From positions 1 through 64,000 of the forward strand of contig NZ_JAGGOS010000007.1 in the NCBI RefSeq assembly GCF_018614205.1: a stretch of DNA of 64,000 nt. Direction: 5' to 3'. The notes under the pieces are model-generated. The model was not told the origin of the DNA and made no database searches. It saw only the letters and a list, made by a program, of their open reading frames with translations. Positions within the stretch are counted from its first letter, which is position 1; every line of letters starts with the position of its first letter. Source of the DNA: Streptomyces sp. ISL-36 (GTDB taxonomy: Bacteria; Actinomycetota; Actinomycetes; Streptomycetales; Streptomycetaceae). Shown here one piece after another: positions 1 to 10,053 of this stretch. Made by a program: the position numbers and the translations under genes.

Positions 1-519
1 ACCGGATTCACCGCGCCCCGGGCGCTGGCGGCGCTGGTCCGGCTGCGGTCGGCCGACAACCTCGCCCCGGCGACCGCGGCGGCCAACCGGCTGCGGGACA
101 CCGCGGGACCCGACGCCGTCGCGGGCATCGCCGAACCGCGGCGCGGACTCCCCGCCCTCGACGCCGCCTGGCACGAGGCCGCCGCGTCGGCGCGAGCAGC
201 GATCGCCCAGCCCGCGCTCGGCCCGCTCGCCCGGTGGGCCGCCATCGGACCGTACCGGCTGCTCACCGGCCTTCCGACGGCCGAACCCGACCCCGCCGTC
301 CGCGCCCTGCTCGCCCCTTCCCACGGCGAGCTGGCCCGTACCGCCGAGGTGTTCCTGGACCACGCGGGGCAGGCAGGGCGCACGGCGGCGGCCCTCGGCA
401 TCCACCGGCAGACGCTCTACTACCGCCTCTCACGCGTCGAACAGCTGACGGGACTCGACCTGGACGCGGGCGAGGACCGCCTGCTCCTCCACATGGCGCT
501 CAAGGCGGCGAAACTGTAG
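1..519 (+). CDS. PucR/CdaR-type transcriptional regulator, 3' end only
   Basis: The frame is open from the first base of the window to a TAG at 517-519, giving the last 172 residues of a protein whose start lies outside. The final 60 residues read as the PucR C-terminal helix-turn-helix: an [15 protein letters not shown] segment, then [26 protein letters not shown], ending [11 protein letters not shown]. In this family the C-terminal helix-turn-helix binds DNA and the N-terminal part senses a metabolite or carries a degenerate GGDEF-like fold. Which ligand applies cannot be told from the fragment. It is followed after 123 bp by a SARP-type regulator in the same direction. Confidence 0.85.
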   Translation, partial: TGFTAPRALAALVRLRSADNLAPATAAANRLRDTAGPDAVAGIAEPRRGLPALDAAWHEAAASARAAIAQPALGPLARWAAIGPYRLLTGLPTAEPDPAVRALLAPSHGELARTAEVFLDHAGQAGRTAAALGIHRQTLYYRLSRVEQLTGLDLDAGEDRLLLHMALKAAKL

Positions 520-611
520 GAGCGGCGGCGGCCGGAACCGCCACCGACGACCCTCACCGCTTGGCCGGATCCGCGCCGGAGCGGGCCCGTCGCCACAAAA
601 CCCTCCGGTAA

Positions 612-630
612 CCTGGGGCTTTCCCCCAGG
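612..630 (+). promoter_or_regulatory. Hairpin covering the ribosome binding site of the SARP gene
   Basis: CCTGGGG (612-618) and CCCCAGG (624-630) form a 7-bp perfect stem with a 5-nt loop. The 3' arm supplies the first bases of the Shine-Dalgarno run CAGGAGGAG (627-635) in front of the GTG start at 643, so folding would partly hide the ribosome binding site. Regulation by this structure is an inference. Confidence 0.45.
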
Positions 631-642
631 AGGAGTTGCCCA

Positions 643-3534
643 GTGGAGTTCCGGCTGCTCGGAGCGGTTTCCGTCGCCACCGGGGCCGGTGAACTGCCCC
701 TGGGCCCCGCCAAGCGGCGCAGCCTCCTCGCCGCTCTGCTGCTGAGGCCCAACCGCCCGGTGCCGGTCGACCAGTTGACGGACGCCCTGTGGGACGAGGA
801 GCCGCCGCCGCGCGCCCGCAGCGTCGTCCAGGGCCATGTCTCGCGCCTGCGCAGCCTGCTCGCCGACGCGGACGCCGAATCGTTCGGCGTCGAGCTGGTC
901 ACCCAGGGCACGGCGTACGTCCTGCGGATGCCCGAGACGCTGCTGGACGCCCACCGCTTCGAAGAGCTGGTCACCCTCGCCCGCGACCAGGCCGCACCCG
1001 CCGACGCCGTGGCGATGTACCGGGAGGCGCTCTCGCTCTGGCAGGGGCCCGCGCTGACCGGCGCGTATCCGAGTCAGCCCCTGCAGGCCGCCGCCCACGC
1101 GCTGGAGGAACTCCGGCTCGCCACCGTCGAATTGCTCGCGACGGCCTATACGCGGCTGGGCGAGCACGCCCGGGCCGCGGCCGTGCTGCGCGCGGAGGCG
1201 GAAGCCCATCCCCTGCGCGAATCGCTGTCCGCCGCGCTCATGCGGGCGCTGCAGCGTGCCGGGCGCCGCTCGGAGGCGCTCGACTGGTTCCACCGCACCC
1301 GCCGGCTTCTCGCCGACGAACTGGGCGTCGACCCAGGGCGGGAGCTGGCGGACGCCTACGCGGTGGCACTGCGCGGGGAGGAGCACGACGCGGCGGACCC
1401 GACGGGCCGGGCCTCGACGCCGGCCACGCAGGGCCGGCGCGTCCCGCCGGACACGCACGGGCAGCCAGCCGCGCCGGGCACGCACGGGACACCGCAGGCC
1501 GCTGACGGGACACCGCAGGCCGCGCACGGGACACCTCCGGCCCCGCACGGGCCGACCCCGCTCACCGCGCACGGGCCGTCCCCGCTCCTCGCGCACGGGC
1601 AGCCCACCACCCTGCCTCCGGAGGCGGTCGATCTGCTGCCGCGCATGCCGCGCGGCTTCCACGGGCGCGCCGGCGAGCTCACCGCACTGTCCCGGGCCGC
1701 CGCCGGCGAGGCGCCCGTCTGCCTGGTCACCGGACCGGCGGGGGTGGGAAAGACGGCCCTCGTCGTCCACTGGGCGCACCGCAACCGCGCCCTGTTCCCC
1801 GGCGGCCTGCTCTACGCCGACCTGCGCGGCTTCAGCGACACGGGCGAGCCGACCCACCTCGAAGTGCTGCGCGAGTTCCTGCTGGCGCTGGGGGTCGCGC
1901 CGCGCCGGATCCCGGAGTCGACGAGCGGCGCGTCGGCGCTGTTCCGGTCGCTCGCCGCCGACCGTCAGCTCCTCGTCGTCCTGGACAACGCACGCGGCTC
2001 GGAGCAGGTCAGGGAGCTGCTGCCGGGGGGTACCCGGTGCGTCACCGTGGTCACCAGCCGGTACCGGCTGCGGGGCTTGATCGCCTCCGACGCGGCCCGT
2101 CCCGTTCCGGTGGACGTCCTCGAACCGGAGGACGGCACGGCGCTGCTGGCCGCGGTGCTGGGCAAGGAGCGGGTGCTCGCCGAGGCCGTGGCCGCCCGGC
2201 GCCTCGCCGAGCTCTGCGGCGGGCTCCCGCTCGCGCTGCGGGTGGCCGCCGCCCGACTGGCGGACCAGCCGGAGTGGTCGGTGAACGCGATGAGCGCCGA
2301 ACTGTCCGACGAGTCCCGGCGTCTGAGCCTGCTGGCCGTGGAGGACACCGGCGTACGGGCGGCGCTGAGGCTCACCGTGCGCGGGCTGCCCGAGGAGATC
2401 GCTCATCACTTCGCCCATCTGGGCCGCCACCCGGGGACGCACGTCGACCGGTACACCGCGGCGGCGCTGGCCGGCACGGATCCGGCCACCGCCGAGGCCG
2501 CGCTGGACGTGCTGACCTCGGCCCATCTCGTCACCAGGACCGCGCCGGGACGCTGGACGCTGCACGATCTCGTACGGCTGTACGCGCGTGACCTGGACGC
2601 AGGGCCCGACGCGGTGCTCCGCGTCCTGGACCACACGATGGCCACCGCGCTGGCCGCGGCCGACGCCGCCGAGCCGGGCGCCGAGTCGTGCTTCTCGCTC
2701 CCCGAGGACTTCCTTCGGCCGTCGGCCCTGCGGGAGTTCACGAACCCGGAGCAGGCGATGGGGTGGTACACGGCGGAGCGGGACGACCTGGCCCTGGCGG
2801 CGGCCGCGGCGCACGCGGCCGGACTGCACAGCAGGACCTGGCGGATCGTTCTGGCCATGTGGCCGCAGATGGTGTGGCGGGTCAGGGACGGCTGGACGCC
2901 TCTGCTGGAGATGGCGCTGGAAGCGGCCCGCGCCGATGGCGACGCGCGCGCCGAGTCGCGGGTCCTGGCCCTTCTCGGCTGGGTCCTGACCGAGGAGGGC
3001 CGTACCGAGGAGGCGCTGATCCACCTGGAGGCGGCCCCGGCGCTGGCCGCCCTGGCGGGCGATCCGCGCGGCGAGGCGACGGCTCTGGTCAATCTGTCGC
3101 TCGCCCAGGCGGCTCTCGGCAGCCCGGAGGAGGCGGCCGAGGGATGCGTACGGGCGGCCGAACTGGCGCGCGGCGCCGGCGACCGGCACACCGAGCGCCT
3201 GGCCCTGCACCACCTCGCCCGTCATCACCTGGACACCAGGCAGTGGCAGCGGGCCCTCGACACCTCGCTCGCCGCTCTCGCCCTGGACAGCCCCTGGGAC
3301 GCGTCGGCGGCTTCACGGGTGCTGCTGCTCACCGCGGCCGGGGAGGCGCTGCTGGGGCTGGGCGACGAGGCCGAGGGCATCCGGCGCCTGGAGGGCGCGG
3401 CGCGTGAGGCGGAGTCGTTCGGCTACGACGAGGGGACGGTACGGGCGCTCGGCGCGTTGCTGCGAGTGTCGGCGGACGTGGGGCTGCGGGCACGGTACGA
3501 CACGGCGATGGTCCGGCTGATGGCCCGCACCTGA
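643..3534 (+). CDS. AfsR/SARP-family transcriptional regulator (DNA-binding + BTAD + NB-ARC + TPR)
   Basis: 963 residues. Residues 1-90 form an OmpR-like winged helix (FRLLGAVSV, PAKRRSLLAALLL, VQGHVSRLRSLL), residues 95-245 a bacterial transcriptional activation domain, then a low-complexity linker near 250-325 made of repeated GTPxAxHGT units. An NB-ARC ATPase follows, with Walker A GPAGVGKTA near 363 and a GLPLALR motif near 528, and the C-terminal third has TPR-like helices. This is the AfsR architecture; such proteins activate secondary metabolism or development genes, with ATP-dependent oligomerisation and kinase input. It starts at GTG 643 because CAGGAGGAG sits 7 nt upstream. The equivalent ATGs are far downstream. 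No biosynthetic cluster lies beside it here, so the target is unknown. Confidence 0.9.
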   Translation: MEFRLLGAVSVATGAGELPLGPAKRRSLLAALLLRPNRPVPVDQLTDALWDEEPPPRARSVVQGHVSRLRSLLADADAESFGVELVTQGTAYVLRMPETLLDAHRFEELVTLARDQAAPADAVAMYREALSLWQGPALTGAYPSQPLQAAAHALEELRLATVELLATAYTRLGEHARAAAVLRAEAEAHPLRESLSAALMRALQRAGRRSEALDWFHRTRRLLADELGVDPGRELADAYAVALRGEEHDAADPTGRASTPATQGRRVPPDTHGQPAAPGTHGTPQAADGTPQAAHGTPPAPHGPTPLTAHGPSPLLAHGQPTTLPPEAVDLLPRMPRGFHGRAGELTALSRAAAGEAPVCLVTGPAGVGKTALVVHWAHRNRALFPGGLLYADLRGFSDTGEPTHLEVLREFLLALGVAPRRIPESTSGASALFRSLAADRQLLVVLDNARGSEQVRELLPGGTRCVTVVTSRYRLRGLIASDAARPVPVDVLEPEDGTALLAAVLGKERVLAEAVAARRLAELCGGLPLALRVAAARLADQPEWSVNAMSAELSDESRRLSLLAVEDTGVRAALRLTVRGLPEEIAHHFAHLGRHPGTHVDRYTAAALAGTDPATAEAALDVLTSAHLVTRTAPGRWTLHDLVRLYARDLDAGPDAVLRVLDHTMATALAAADAAEPGAESCFSLPEDFLRPSALREFTNPEQAMGWYTAERDDLALAAAAAHAAGLHSRTWRIVLAMWPQMVWRVRDGWTPLLEMALEAARADGDARAESRVLALLGWVLTEEGRTEEALIHLEAAPALAALAGDPRGEATALVNLSLAQAALGSPEEAAEGCVRAAELARGAGDRHTERLALHHLARHHLDTRQWQRALDTSLAALALDSPWDASAASRVLLLTAAGEALLGLGDEAEGIRRLEGAAREAESFGYDEGTVRALGALLRVSADVGLRARYDTAMVRLMART
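1480..1615 (+). repeat. Degenerate tandem repeats encoding the GTPxAxHG linker
   Basis: Inside the SARP gene, units built around CACGGGACACCGCAGGCCGC recur with substitutions, for example at 1480-1500 and in the two following units, encoding alternating G-T-P-x-A-x-H-G residues between the activation domain and the ATPase. It reads as a flexible hinge that has grown by slippage. Confidence 0.6.
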
Positions 3535-3595
3535 GCGGGCGCCTGAGCCCCCGGCACCTGATCCTCTCGGGTGAGCGCGCGCCTGAGCCCCCGCT

Positions 3596-3743
3596 CCTGA
3601 GCCTCGCGGGTGAGCCCGGGCCTGAGGCCCGCGTCCGAGCCCCCGCGCGTGAGCCTCGCGCGAGCGTGCGCTTGAGCCGCCGCACCTGAGCCTCGCGGGT
3701 GAGCCCGGGCCTGAGGCCCGCGTCCGAGCCCCCGCGCGTGAGC
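3596..3743. repeat. Perfect 59-bp direct repeat in a repeat-rich intergenic block
   Basis: The 59 bases at 3596-3654 recur without mismatch at 3685-3743, a period of 89 bp. Each copy is itself built of shorter degenerate units of the kind CCTGAGCCTCGCGGGTGAG, related ones beginning already at 3541. The block fills most of the 275-bp gap between the convergent ends of the SARP and TetR genes. I see no gene in it; the two plus-strand GC-rich blocks could fold and act in termination. Confidence 0.85.
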
Positions 3744-3809
3744 TTCGTGCGTCAGCGCGCCCGTGAGGCCGGAGCCCGCCTCAGGCGCTTGCCCCGCGTC
3801 GCCCCCCGT

Positions 3810-4403
3810 TCACCCGTTCCCTCGGTCCCGCTCCCCCATCAGGACCTTGAGCCCCTCCGTCAGGTCGTCCGCCGTCGGGGCCGTCTCGGGGTCCACCATC
3901 CACTGGATCATCACGCCCGTCGCCAGCGCCTGACAGAGCAGCCCCGCCACCCGGGCCTTCTCCGGGTCGGCCTCCGAGTCGAGACCGAGGAACACCTCGG
4001 CCATCCCCAGACGGCCCTCCCGCTGCGGCTCCTTGATCGCCTCACGGAGCTTCTCGTCGTCGTCGAGACGGGTGACGACCTCGGTCTGGAGCTTCCAGAC
4101 CGGCCGGCTGGCGTCGGCCGCCGCGATGACCTGCTCCCAGACGGCGTGGAAGCGCTCGTACGGGTCGGCCGGCAGCGCCTTCCGGTCCTCGCCGCTGCCC
4201 GCCGGTCCGACCTGGTCGCCCCACTCCTCCGTCACCGCGAGGAACGCCTGCTGGAGCAGGGCCTCCTTGGAGCCGTAGTGGTAGCCGATGGAGGCGAGGT
4301 TGGTGCCCGAGGCGGCGACGATGTCGCGGGCCGTGGTGCGGGCGTACCCCTTCTCCAGGAGGCAGCGCTTGGCGCCTTCGAGCAGATCTTCACGATGTCC
4401 CAT
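3810..4403 (-). CDS. TetR-family transcriptional regulator
   Basis: 197 residues. The N-terminal helix-turn-helix is clear: LLEGAKRCLLEKGYARTTARDIVAASG then a recognition helix ending IGYHYGSKEALL, residues about 8-55. The C-terminal region is the usual all-helical ligand and dimer domain, with no recognisable ligand signature. It starts at ATG 4403. The 60 bp in front contain a 17-bp inverted repeat and a 12-bp palindrome that are natural autoregulatory operators. It lies 75 bp downstream of the serA stop in the same direction, and its own target beyond autoregulation cannot be named. Confidence 0.88.
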   Translation of the reverse strand: MGHREDLLEGAKRCLLEKGYARTTARDIVAASGTNLASIGYHYGSKEALLQQAFLAVTEEWGDQVGPAGSGEDRKALPADPYERFHAVWEQVIAAADASRPVWKLQTEVVTRLDDDEKLREAIKEPQREGRLGMAEVFLGLDSEADPEKARVAGLLCQALATGVMIQWMVDPETAPTADDLTEGLKVLMGERDRGNG

Positions 4404-4412
4404 GACAGCACT

Positions 4413-4463
4413 GTACCCGGGTGATAGACAACCGTGTAAGACGATCGTCTATCACCCGGGTAC
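4413..4463. promoter_or_regulatory. 17-bp inverted repeat with an internal 12-bp palindrome, candidate TetR operator
   Basis: GTACCCGGGTGATAGAC (4413-4429) and its exact reverse complement (4447-4463) are separated by 17 bp. Straddling the right half is the perfect palindrome AGACGATCGTCT (4439-4450). The element lies between the serA stop and the tetR ATG. Candidate minus-strand promoter hexamers TAGACG and TCTATC with a 17-bp spacer fall inside it, so a repressor bound here would block tetR transcription. A serA terminator role is a second possibility. Confidence 0.6.
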
Positions 4464-4478
4464 GGGAGCTGAAAGGCG

Positions 4479-6068
4479 TCAGACCAGGTTGACCGAGCGG
4501 GCCGAGGCCGCGCCGATCTCCTCGGAGATCTCCGCGAGCACCGCGGCCGGGACCGTGTCGTCCACGGTGAGCACGACGAGCGCCTCGCCGCCCTCCTCGG
4601 CGCGGGCCACCTGCATGCCGGCGATGTTCAGACCGGCCTCGCCGAGGATCCGGCCGACCGTGCCGACGACACCCGGGCGGTCCTCGTAGCGCAGGACGAC
4701 CATGTGGTCGGCGAGCGCGACGTCGACGTCGTAGTCGCCGACCGCGACGATCTTCTGAAGGTGCTTGGGGCCGGCCAGCGTGCCGGAGACCGCGACCTCC
4801 TCGCCGTTCGCGAGCGTGCCGCGCACGGTGACCACGTTGCGGTGGTCGGGCGACTCCGAGCTCGTCGTCAGACGGACCTCGACACCGCGCTCCTGCGCGA
4901 ACAGCGGGGCGTTGACGTACGACACGGTCTCGTCGACCACGTCCTCGAACACGCCCTTGAGCGCGGAGAGTTCGAGCACCTTGACGTCGTGCTGGGTGAT
5001 CTCGCCGTACACCTCGACGTCGAGCCGCGCCGCGACCTCGCCCGCCAGCGCGGTGAAGATCCGGCCGAGCTTCTCGGCGAGCGGCAGACCGGGCTTGACG
5101 TCCTCGGCGATGACACCGCCCTGGACGTTGACCGCGTCCGGGACCAGCTCGCCGGCGAGCGCGAGGCGCACCGAGCGGGCGACCGCGATACCGGCCTTCT
5201 CCTGGGCCTCGTCCGTGGACGCGCCGAGGTGCGGGGTGCAGACGACCTGGTCGAGCTCGAAGAGCGGGGAGTCCGTGCAGGGCTCCTTCGCGTACACGTC
5301 GAGGCCCGCGCCGGCGACCCGGCCCTCCTTGAGGGCGGAGAACAGCGCGGCCTCGTCGACGATCCCGCCACGGGCGGCGTTGACGATGCGGACGCTCGGC
5401 TTGACCTTGTGCAGCGCCTCGTCGCCGATGAGACCGATCGTCTCCGGGGTCTTCGGCAGGTGGACGGTGATGAAGTCGGCCACCTCCAGGAGCTCGTCCA
5501 GGGAGAGCAGCTTCACCCCCATCTGGGCGGCGCGGGCCGGCTGCACGTAGGGGTCGTACGCGACGATCTTCATGCCGAACGCGGACATCCGCTGGGCGAC
5601 CAGGACACCGATGCGGCCGAGGCCGACGACGCCGAGGGTCTTCTCGCTGAGCTCGACACCCGTGTACTTCGAGCGCTTCCACTCGCCGTTCTTCAGGGCG
5701 GTGTTGGCCTGCGGGATGTTGCGGGCGGTGGCGACCAGCAGACCGCAGGCGAGCTCGGCGGCGGTGACGATGTTGGAGGTCGGGGCGTTCACGACCATCA
5801 CGCCGGCCTTGGTGGCGGCGGAGACGTCGACGTTGTCGAGGCCGACACCGGCACGGGCGACGACGCGGAGCTTGTTCGCGGCGGCGATGGCCTCGGCGTC
5901 GACCTTGGTCGCGGAGCGGACCAGGATCGCGTCCACATCTGCGATGGCGGGGAGCAGCTCGGCGCGGTCGGCGCCGTTGCAGTGCCGGATCTCGAAGTCC
6001 GGGCCCAGCGCGTCGACGGTGGCGGGCGACAGCTCTTCAGCGATGAGTACGACAGGTTTCGAGCTCAC
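4479..6068 (-). CDS. serA: D-3-phosphoglycerate dehydrogenase
   Basis: 529 residues, the usual length of the long actinobacterial form. It oxidises 3-phosphoglycerate to 3-phosphohydroxypyruvate with NAD, the first step of serine synthesis. The Rossmann motif GLGRIG lies near residue 150, the catalytic Arg in NAARGG, and the catalytic His in HLGAST. A middle allosteric substrate-binding domain and a C-terminal ACT domain (from about 455, VLRYEDRPGVVGTVG) follow; the ACT domain is the serine sensor in this family. The start is GTG 6068 (V-S-S-K-P), preceded by GTGAGGA. The open frame runs further upstream but without family similarity. It sits downstream of ilvC with a 236-bp gap containing terminator-like hairpins, so it probably has its own promoter. 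Confidence 0.97.
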   Translation of the reverse strand: MSSKPVVLIAEELSPATVDALGPDFEIRHCNGADRAELLPAIADVDAILVRSATKVDAEAIAAANKLRVVARAGVGLDNVDVSAATKAGVMVVNAPTSNIVTAAELACGLLVATARNIPQANTALKNGEWKRSKYTGVELSEKTLGVVGLGRIGVLVAQRMSAFGMKIVAYDPYVQPARAAQMGVKLLSLDELLEVADFITVHLPKTPETIGLIGDEALHKVKPSVRIVNAARGGIVDEAALFSALKEGRVAGAGLDVYAKEPCTDSPLFELDQVVCTPHLGASTDEAQEKAGIAVARSVRLALAGELVPDAVNVQGGVIAEDVKPGLPLAEKLGRIFTALAGEVAARLDVEVYGEITQHDVKVLELSALKGVFEDVVDETVSYVNAPLFAQERGVEVRLTTSSESPDHRNVVTVRGTLANGEEVAVSGTLAGPKHLQKIVAVGDYDVDVALADHMVVLRYEDRPGVVGTVGRILGEAGLNIAGMQVARAEEGGEALVVLTVDDTVPAAVLAEISEEIGAASARSVNLV

Positions 6069-6238
6069 GTGGGTCCTCACAAAGGCAGTGCGGACGGCCG
6101 TCCCGACGGCCGCAGGCGGTGGAGGGGGCTTGCCGCGTGAAAGCGCACGACGCTGTGGGCCAGACGCGATGTTGTTCAGAAGTGTAGTGGTGCAGGGGCG
6201 CACTTCCTGCGCCTCGTTGGAAGGATCACCCGTCCGTG

Positions 6239-6257
6239 GTTGGACGGGGTGTCCAAC
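6239..6257. terminator. Small stem-loop between ilvC and serA
   Basis: GTTGGAC (6239-6245) and GTCCAAC (6251-6257) form a 7-bp stem with a 5-nt loop, directly beyond the larger hairpin at 6268-6292 in the minus-strand direction. It may be a backup terminator. No U-tract follows. Confidence 0.4.
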
Positions 6258-6267
6258 GATGTGGGAC

Positions 6268-6292
6268 GGGGCCGGACAGACTGTCCGGCCCC
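6268..6292 (-). terminator. Stem-loop terminator after ilvC
   Basis: GGGGCCGGACA (6268-6278) and TGTCCGGCCCC (6282-6292) form a perfect 11-bp stem with a 3-nt loop, 12 bp beyond the ilvC stop codon. It has no U-tract, as is common for Streptomyces terminators. Confidence 0.7.
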
Positions 6293-6304
6293 GCGCCCGA
6301 AGGC

Positions 6305-7435
<1,131 letters not shown>

Positions 7436-7960
7436 TCAGGCGCTGCGGTCGAGGGCGCGCAGCGACCGGTCCGTGATGGACCGGGCACCACGCCCTATGG
7501 CGATCGTGCCGGACTGCACGAGCTCCTTGATGCCGAACTGCTCCAGCATCTTGAGCATCGCGTCCAGCTTGTCACTCGAACCGGTGGCTTCGATGGTGAC
7601 CGCCTCGGGTGAGACGTCCACGGTCTTGGCGCGGAACAGCTGGACGATCTCGACGATCTGGGAGCGGGTCTCGTTGTCGGCGCGGACCTTCACCAGGACG
7701 AGCTCGCGCTGGATCGCGGCGCTGGGCTCGAGTTCGACGATCTTCAGGACGTTGACCAGCTTGTTGAGCTGCTTGGTCACCTGCTCCAGGGGCAGGTCCT
7801 CGACATTGACCACGATGGTGATGCGGGAGATGTCGGGGTGCTCGGTGACACCGACGGCGAGCGAGTCGATGTTGAAGCCGCGGCGGGAGAACAGTGCGGC
7901 GATCCGCGCGAGGATGCCGGGGGTGTTCTCCACCAGGACGGAGAGCGTGTGCCTAGTCAT
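7436..7960 (-). CDS. ilvN: Acetolactate synthase small (regulatory) subunit
   Basis: 174 residues. The N-terminal ACT domain (HTLSVLVENTPGILARIA, residues 4-75) binds valine and mediates feedback inhibition; the C-terminal ferredoxin-like domain follows, with ELVLVKV and SQIVEIVQLFRA. It partners the catalytic IlvB encoded just upstream: the ilvB stop and this ATG are 32 bp apart. It starts at ATG 7960. The length matches the usual 160-175-residue single-ACT form. Confidence 0.96.
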   Translation of the reverse strand: MTRHTLSVLVENTPGILARIAALFSRRGFNIDSLAVGVTEHPDISRITIVVNVEDLPLEQVTKQLNKLVNVLKIVELEPSAAIQRELVLVKVRADNETRSQIVEIVQLFRAKTVDVSPEAVTIEATGSSDKLDAMLKMLEQFGIKELVQSGTIAIGRGARSITDRSLRALDRSA

Positions 7961-7992
7961 GTGCGTCGTTCCTCTTCCTACGGCTCTCGGTC

Positions 7993-9843
7993 TCAGTCGT
8001 CTTCGTTGTCGCCGAAGTCGGGGCGGACGCCCCGGGCGGCCATGACCTCGTCGTTGGAGGTGCCGGCGGCGACCATCGGCCAGACCTGGGCGTCCTCGTG
8101 GACGATGAAGTCGACGACGACCGGGCGGTCGTTGATGGCGTTGGCCTCGGCGATGACCCGGTCCAGGTCGGCCGGGTCCTCGCAGCGCAGCGCGACGCAG
8201 CCCATGGCCTCGGACAGCTTGACGAAGTCCGGGATGCGGGTGCCCTTGGAGGGCTCCAGGCCGGTGGCCTCCGGGCCGGAGTGCAGCACGGTGTTGGAGT
8301 AGCGCTGGTTGTAGAAGAGGGTCTGCCACTGGCGGACCATCCCGAGGGCACCGTTGTTGATGATGGCGACCTTGATCGGGATGTTGTTGAGCGCGCAGGT
8401 CACGAGCTCCTGGTTGGTCATCTGGAAGCAGCCGTCGCCGTCGATCGCCCAGACCGGGCGGTCCGGCATGCCGGCCTTGGCGCCCATGGCCGCCGGGACC
8501 GCGTAGCCCATCGTTCCGGCGCCGCCGGAGTTCAGCCAGGTGGCCGGCTTCTCGTAGTCGATGAAGTGGGCGGCCCACATCTGGTGCTGGCCGACGCCGG
8601 CCGCGTAGATGGTGTCGGCGGGGGCGAGCTGGCCGATGCGCTGGATGACCTGCTGCGGCGAGAGGCTGCCGTCCTCCGGCAGGTCGTAGCCGAGCGGGTA
8701 GGTCTCGCGCCAGCGGTTGAGGTCGCTCCACCAGGCGCTGTAGTCGCCCTTGTTCCCCTCGCTGTACTCCGCCTGGACGGCCTGGACCAGGTCGGCGATG
8801 ACCTCGCGGGCGTCACCGACGATCGGGACGTCGGCGGCGCGGTTCTTGCCGATCTCGGCCGGGTCGATGTCGGCGTGGACGATCTTGGCGAAGGGGGCGA
8901 AGCTGTCCAGCTTGCCGGTGACGCGGTCGTCGAAGCGGGCTCCGAGGGCGACGATCAGGTCGGCCTTCTGCAGCGCGGTGACGGCGGTGACCGCACCGTG
9001 CATGCCCGGCATTCCCACGTGCAGCGGGTGGCTGTCGGGGAACGCGCCCAGCGCCATCAGGGTGGTGGTGACGGGGGCGCCGGTGAGCTCGGCGAGGACC
9101 TTCAGCTCGGTGGTGGCGCCGGCCTTGAGGACGCCGCCGCCGACGTACAGGACAGGGCGCTTGGCGGCGGTGATGAGCTTGGCGGCCTCGCGGATCTGCT
9201 TGGCGTGCGGCTTGGTCACCGGGCGGTAGCCGGGCAGGTCGGTCTGCGGCGGCCAGCTGAAGACCGTCTTCGCCTGGAGGGCGTCCTTGGCGATGTCGAC
9301 CAGGACCGGGCCGGGCCGGCCGGTGGAGGCGATGTGGAACGCCTCGGCGATCGTCCGCGGGATGTCCTCGGCCTTGGTGACCAGGAAGTTGTGCTTGGTG
9401 ATCGGCATCGTGATGCCGCAGATGTCCGCCTCCTGGAAGGCGTCCGTGCCGATGGCCTTGGAGGCGACCTGGCCGGTGATCGCGACCAGCGGCACGGAGT
9501 CCATGTGCGCGTCGGCGATCGGCGTGACCAGGTTGGTGGCGCCGGGGCCGGAGGTCGCCATGCACACGCCGACCTTGCCGGTGGCCTGCGCGTAGCCCGT
9601 GGCGGCGTGACCTGCGCCCTGCTCGTGGCGGACCAGGATGTGGCGGACCCGCTTGGAGTCCATCATCGGGTCGTACGCGGGGAGGATGGCGCCGCCCGGA
9701 ATACCGAAGACGGTGTCGGCCCCCACTTCCTCGAGAGAACGGATGAGGGACTGCGCACCCGTGACGTGCTCGACGGTGGTGGCGGTCTGTCCGCCGCTAC
9801 GGGCCCGCGGCTGCGGATGGTGCCCGGTGGCCTGCTCGGTCAT
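7993..9843 (-). CDS. ilvB: Acetolactate synthase large (catalytic) subunit
   Basis: 616 residues. Thiamine-diphosphate enzyme condensing two pyruvates, or pyruvate and 2-ketobutyrate, at the branch point of branched-chain amino acid synthesis. The ThDP-activating glutamate lies in [14 protein letters not shown] near residue 75. The C-terminal ThDP-Mg motif GDGCFQM ... IINN lies near residues 478-507. An N-terminal extension of about 25 residues rich in Gln and Arg precedes the domain. ATG 9843 was chosen over ATG 9849 because AGAAGAG lies 7-9 nt from the former and touches the latter. Expression is likely controlled by the upstream leader peptide and terminator. Confidence 0.97.
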   Translation of the reverse strand: MTEQATGHHPQPRARSGGQTATTVEHVTGAQSLIRSLEEVGADTVFGIPGGAILPAYDPMMDSKRVRHILVRHEQGAGHAATGYAQATGKVGVCMATSGPGATNLVTPIADAHMDSVPLVAITGQVASKAIGTDAFQEADICGITMPITKHNFLVTKAEDIPRTIAEAFHIASTGRPGPVLVDIAKDALQAKTVFSWPPQTDLPGYRPVTKPHAKQIREAAKLITAAKRPVLYVGGGVLKAGATTELKVLAELTGAPVTTTLMALGAFPDSHPLHVGMPGMHGAVTAVTALQKADLIVALGARFDDRVTGKLDSFAPFAKIVHADIDPAEIGKNRAADVPIVGDAREVIADLVQAVQAEYSEGNKGDYSAWWSDLNRWRETYPLGYDLPEDGSLSPQQVIQRIGQLAPADTIYAAGVGQHQMWAAHFIDYEKPATWLNSGGAGTMGYAVPAAMGAKAGMPDRPVWAIDGDGCFQMTNQELVTCALNNIPIKVAIINNGALGMVRQWQTLFYNQRYSNTVLHSGPEATGLEPSKGTRIPDFVKLSEAMGCVALRCEDPADLDRVIAEANAINDRPVVVDFIVHEDAQVWPMVAAGTSNDEVMAARGVRPDFGDNEDD

Positions 9844-9902
9844 CAGCATTCTCTTCTCGAAGCAGAGGGTTTTTGCGAGGGTTTGGGGGGAGCCGGTGCA
9901 AC

Positions 9903-9936
9903 AAAAAACCCCTCGTGCCGGGAGGCAAGCGAGGGG
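9903..9936 (-). terminator. Intrinsic terminator of the ilv attenuator
   Basis: On the minus strand CCCCTCG (complement of 9930-9936) pairs with CGAGGGG (complement of 9909-9915), with an inner TGCC/GGCA stem, and is followed by six T residues (9908-9903). It lies between the leader peptide stop and ilvB, the classical position for a transcription attenuator. A true U-tract is rare in this genome type, which strengthens the call. Confidence 0.88.
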
Positions 9937-9978
9937 AGCGCGTCGGGAGCGTTCAAGCCGGGCCGTCATGGCCCTGCT

Positions 9979-10020
9979 TCAGCCGACGCGCTTTCCAAGT
10001 ACGAGAATTCGGGTGCGCAT
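9979..10020 (-). CDS. ilv operon leader peptide
   Basis: A 13-codon frame, ATG to TGA, encoding M-R-T-R-I-L-V-L-G-K-R-V-G. Five of its 13 residues are Ile, Leu or Val, including the consecutive run I-L-V-L, the three products of the pathway. It has a purine-rich GGGGGGAGGG upstream. It is followed by a terminator before ilvB. Ribosome stalling at these codons when branched-chain aminoacyl-tRNA is scarce would favour read-through, as in known ilv leaders. Confidence 0.88.
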   Translation of the reverse strand: MRTRILVLGKRVG

Positions 10021-10053
10021 GGCACTGACCCTCCCCCCGACGCACTGTCAGTG

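Noticed and set aside
430..3228. Long minus-strand open frame antisense to the SARP gene
   Set aside because: It is the reverse complement of a clear SARP gene, with Arg/Gly-rich composition typical of antisense frames in high-GC DNA.
643..3534. A secondary-metabolite cluster around the SARP regulator
   Set aside because: Neighbouring genes are regulators and primary metabolism; no synthase or tailoring enzyme lies nearby.
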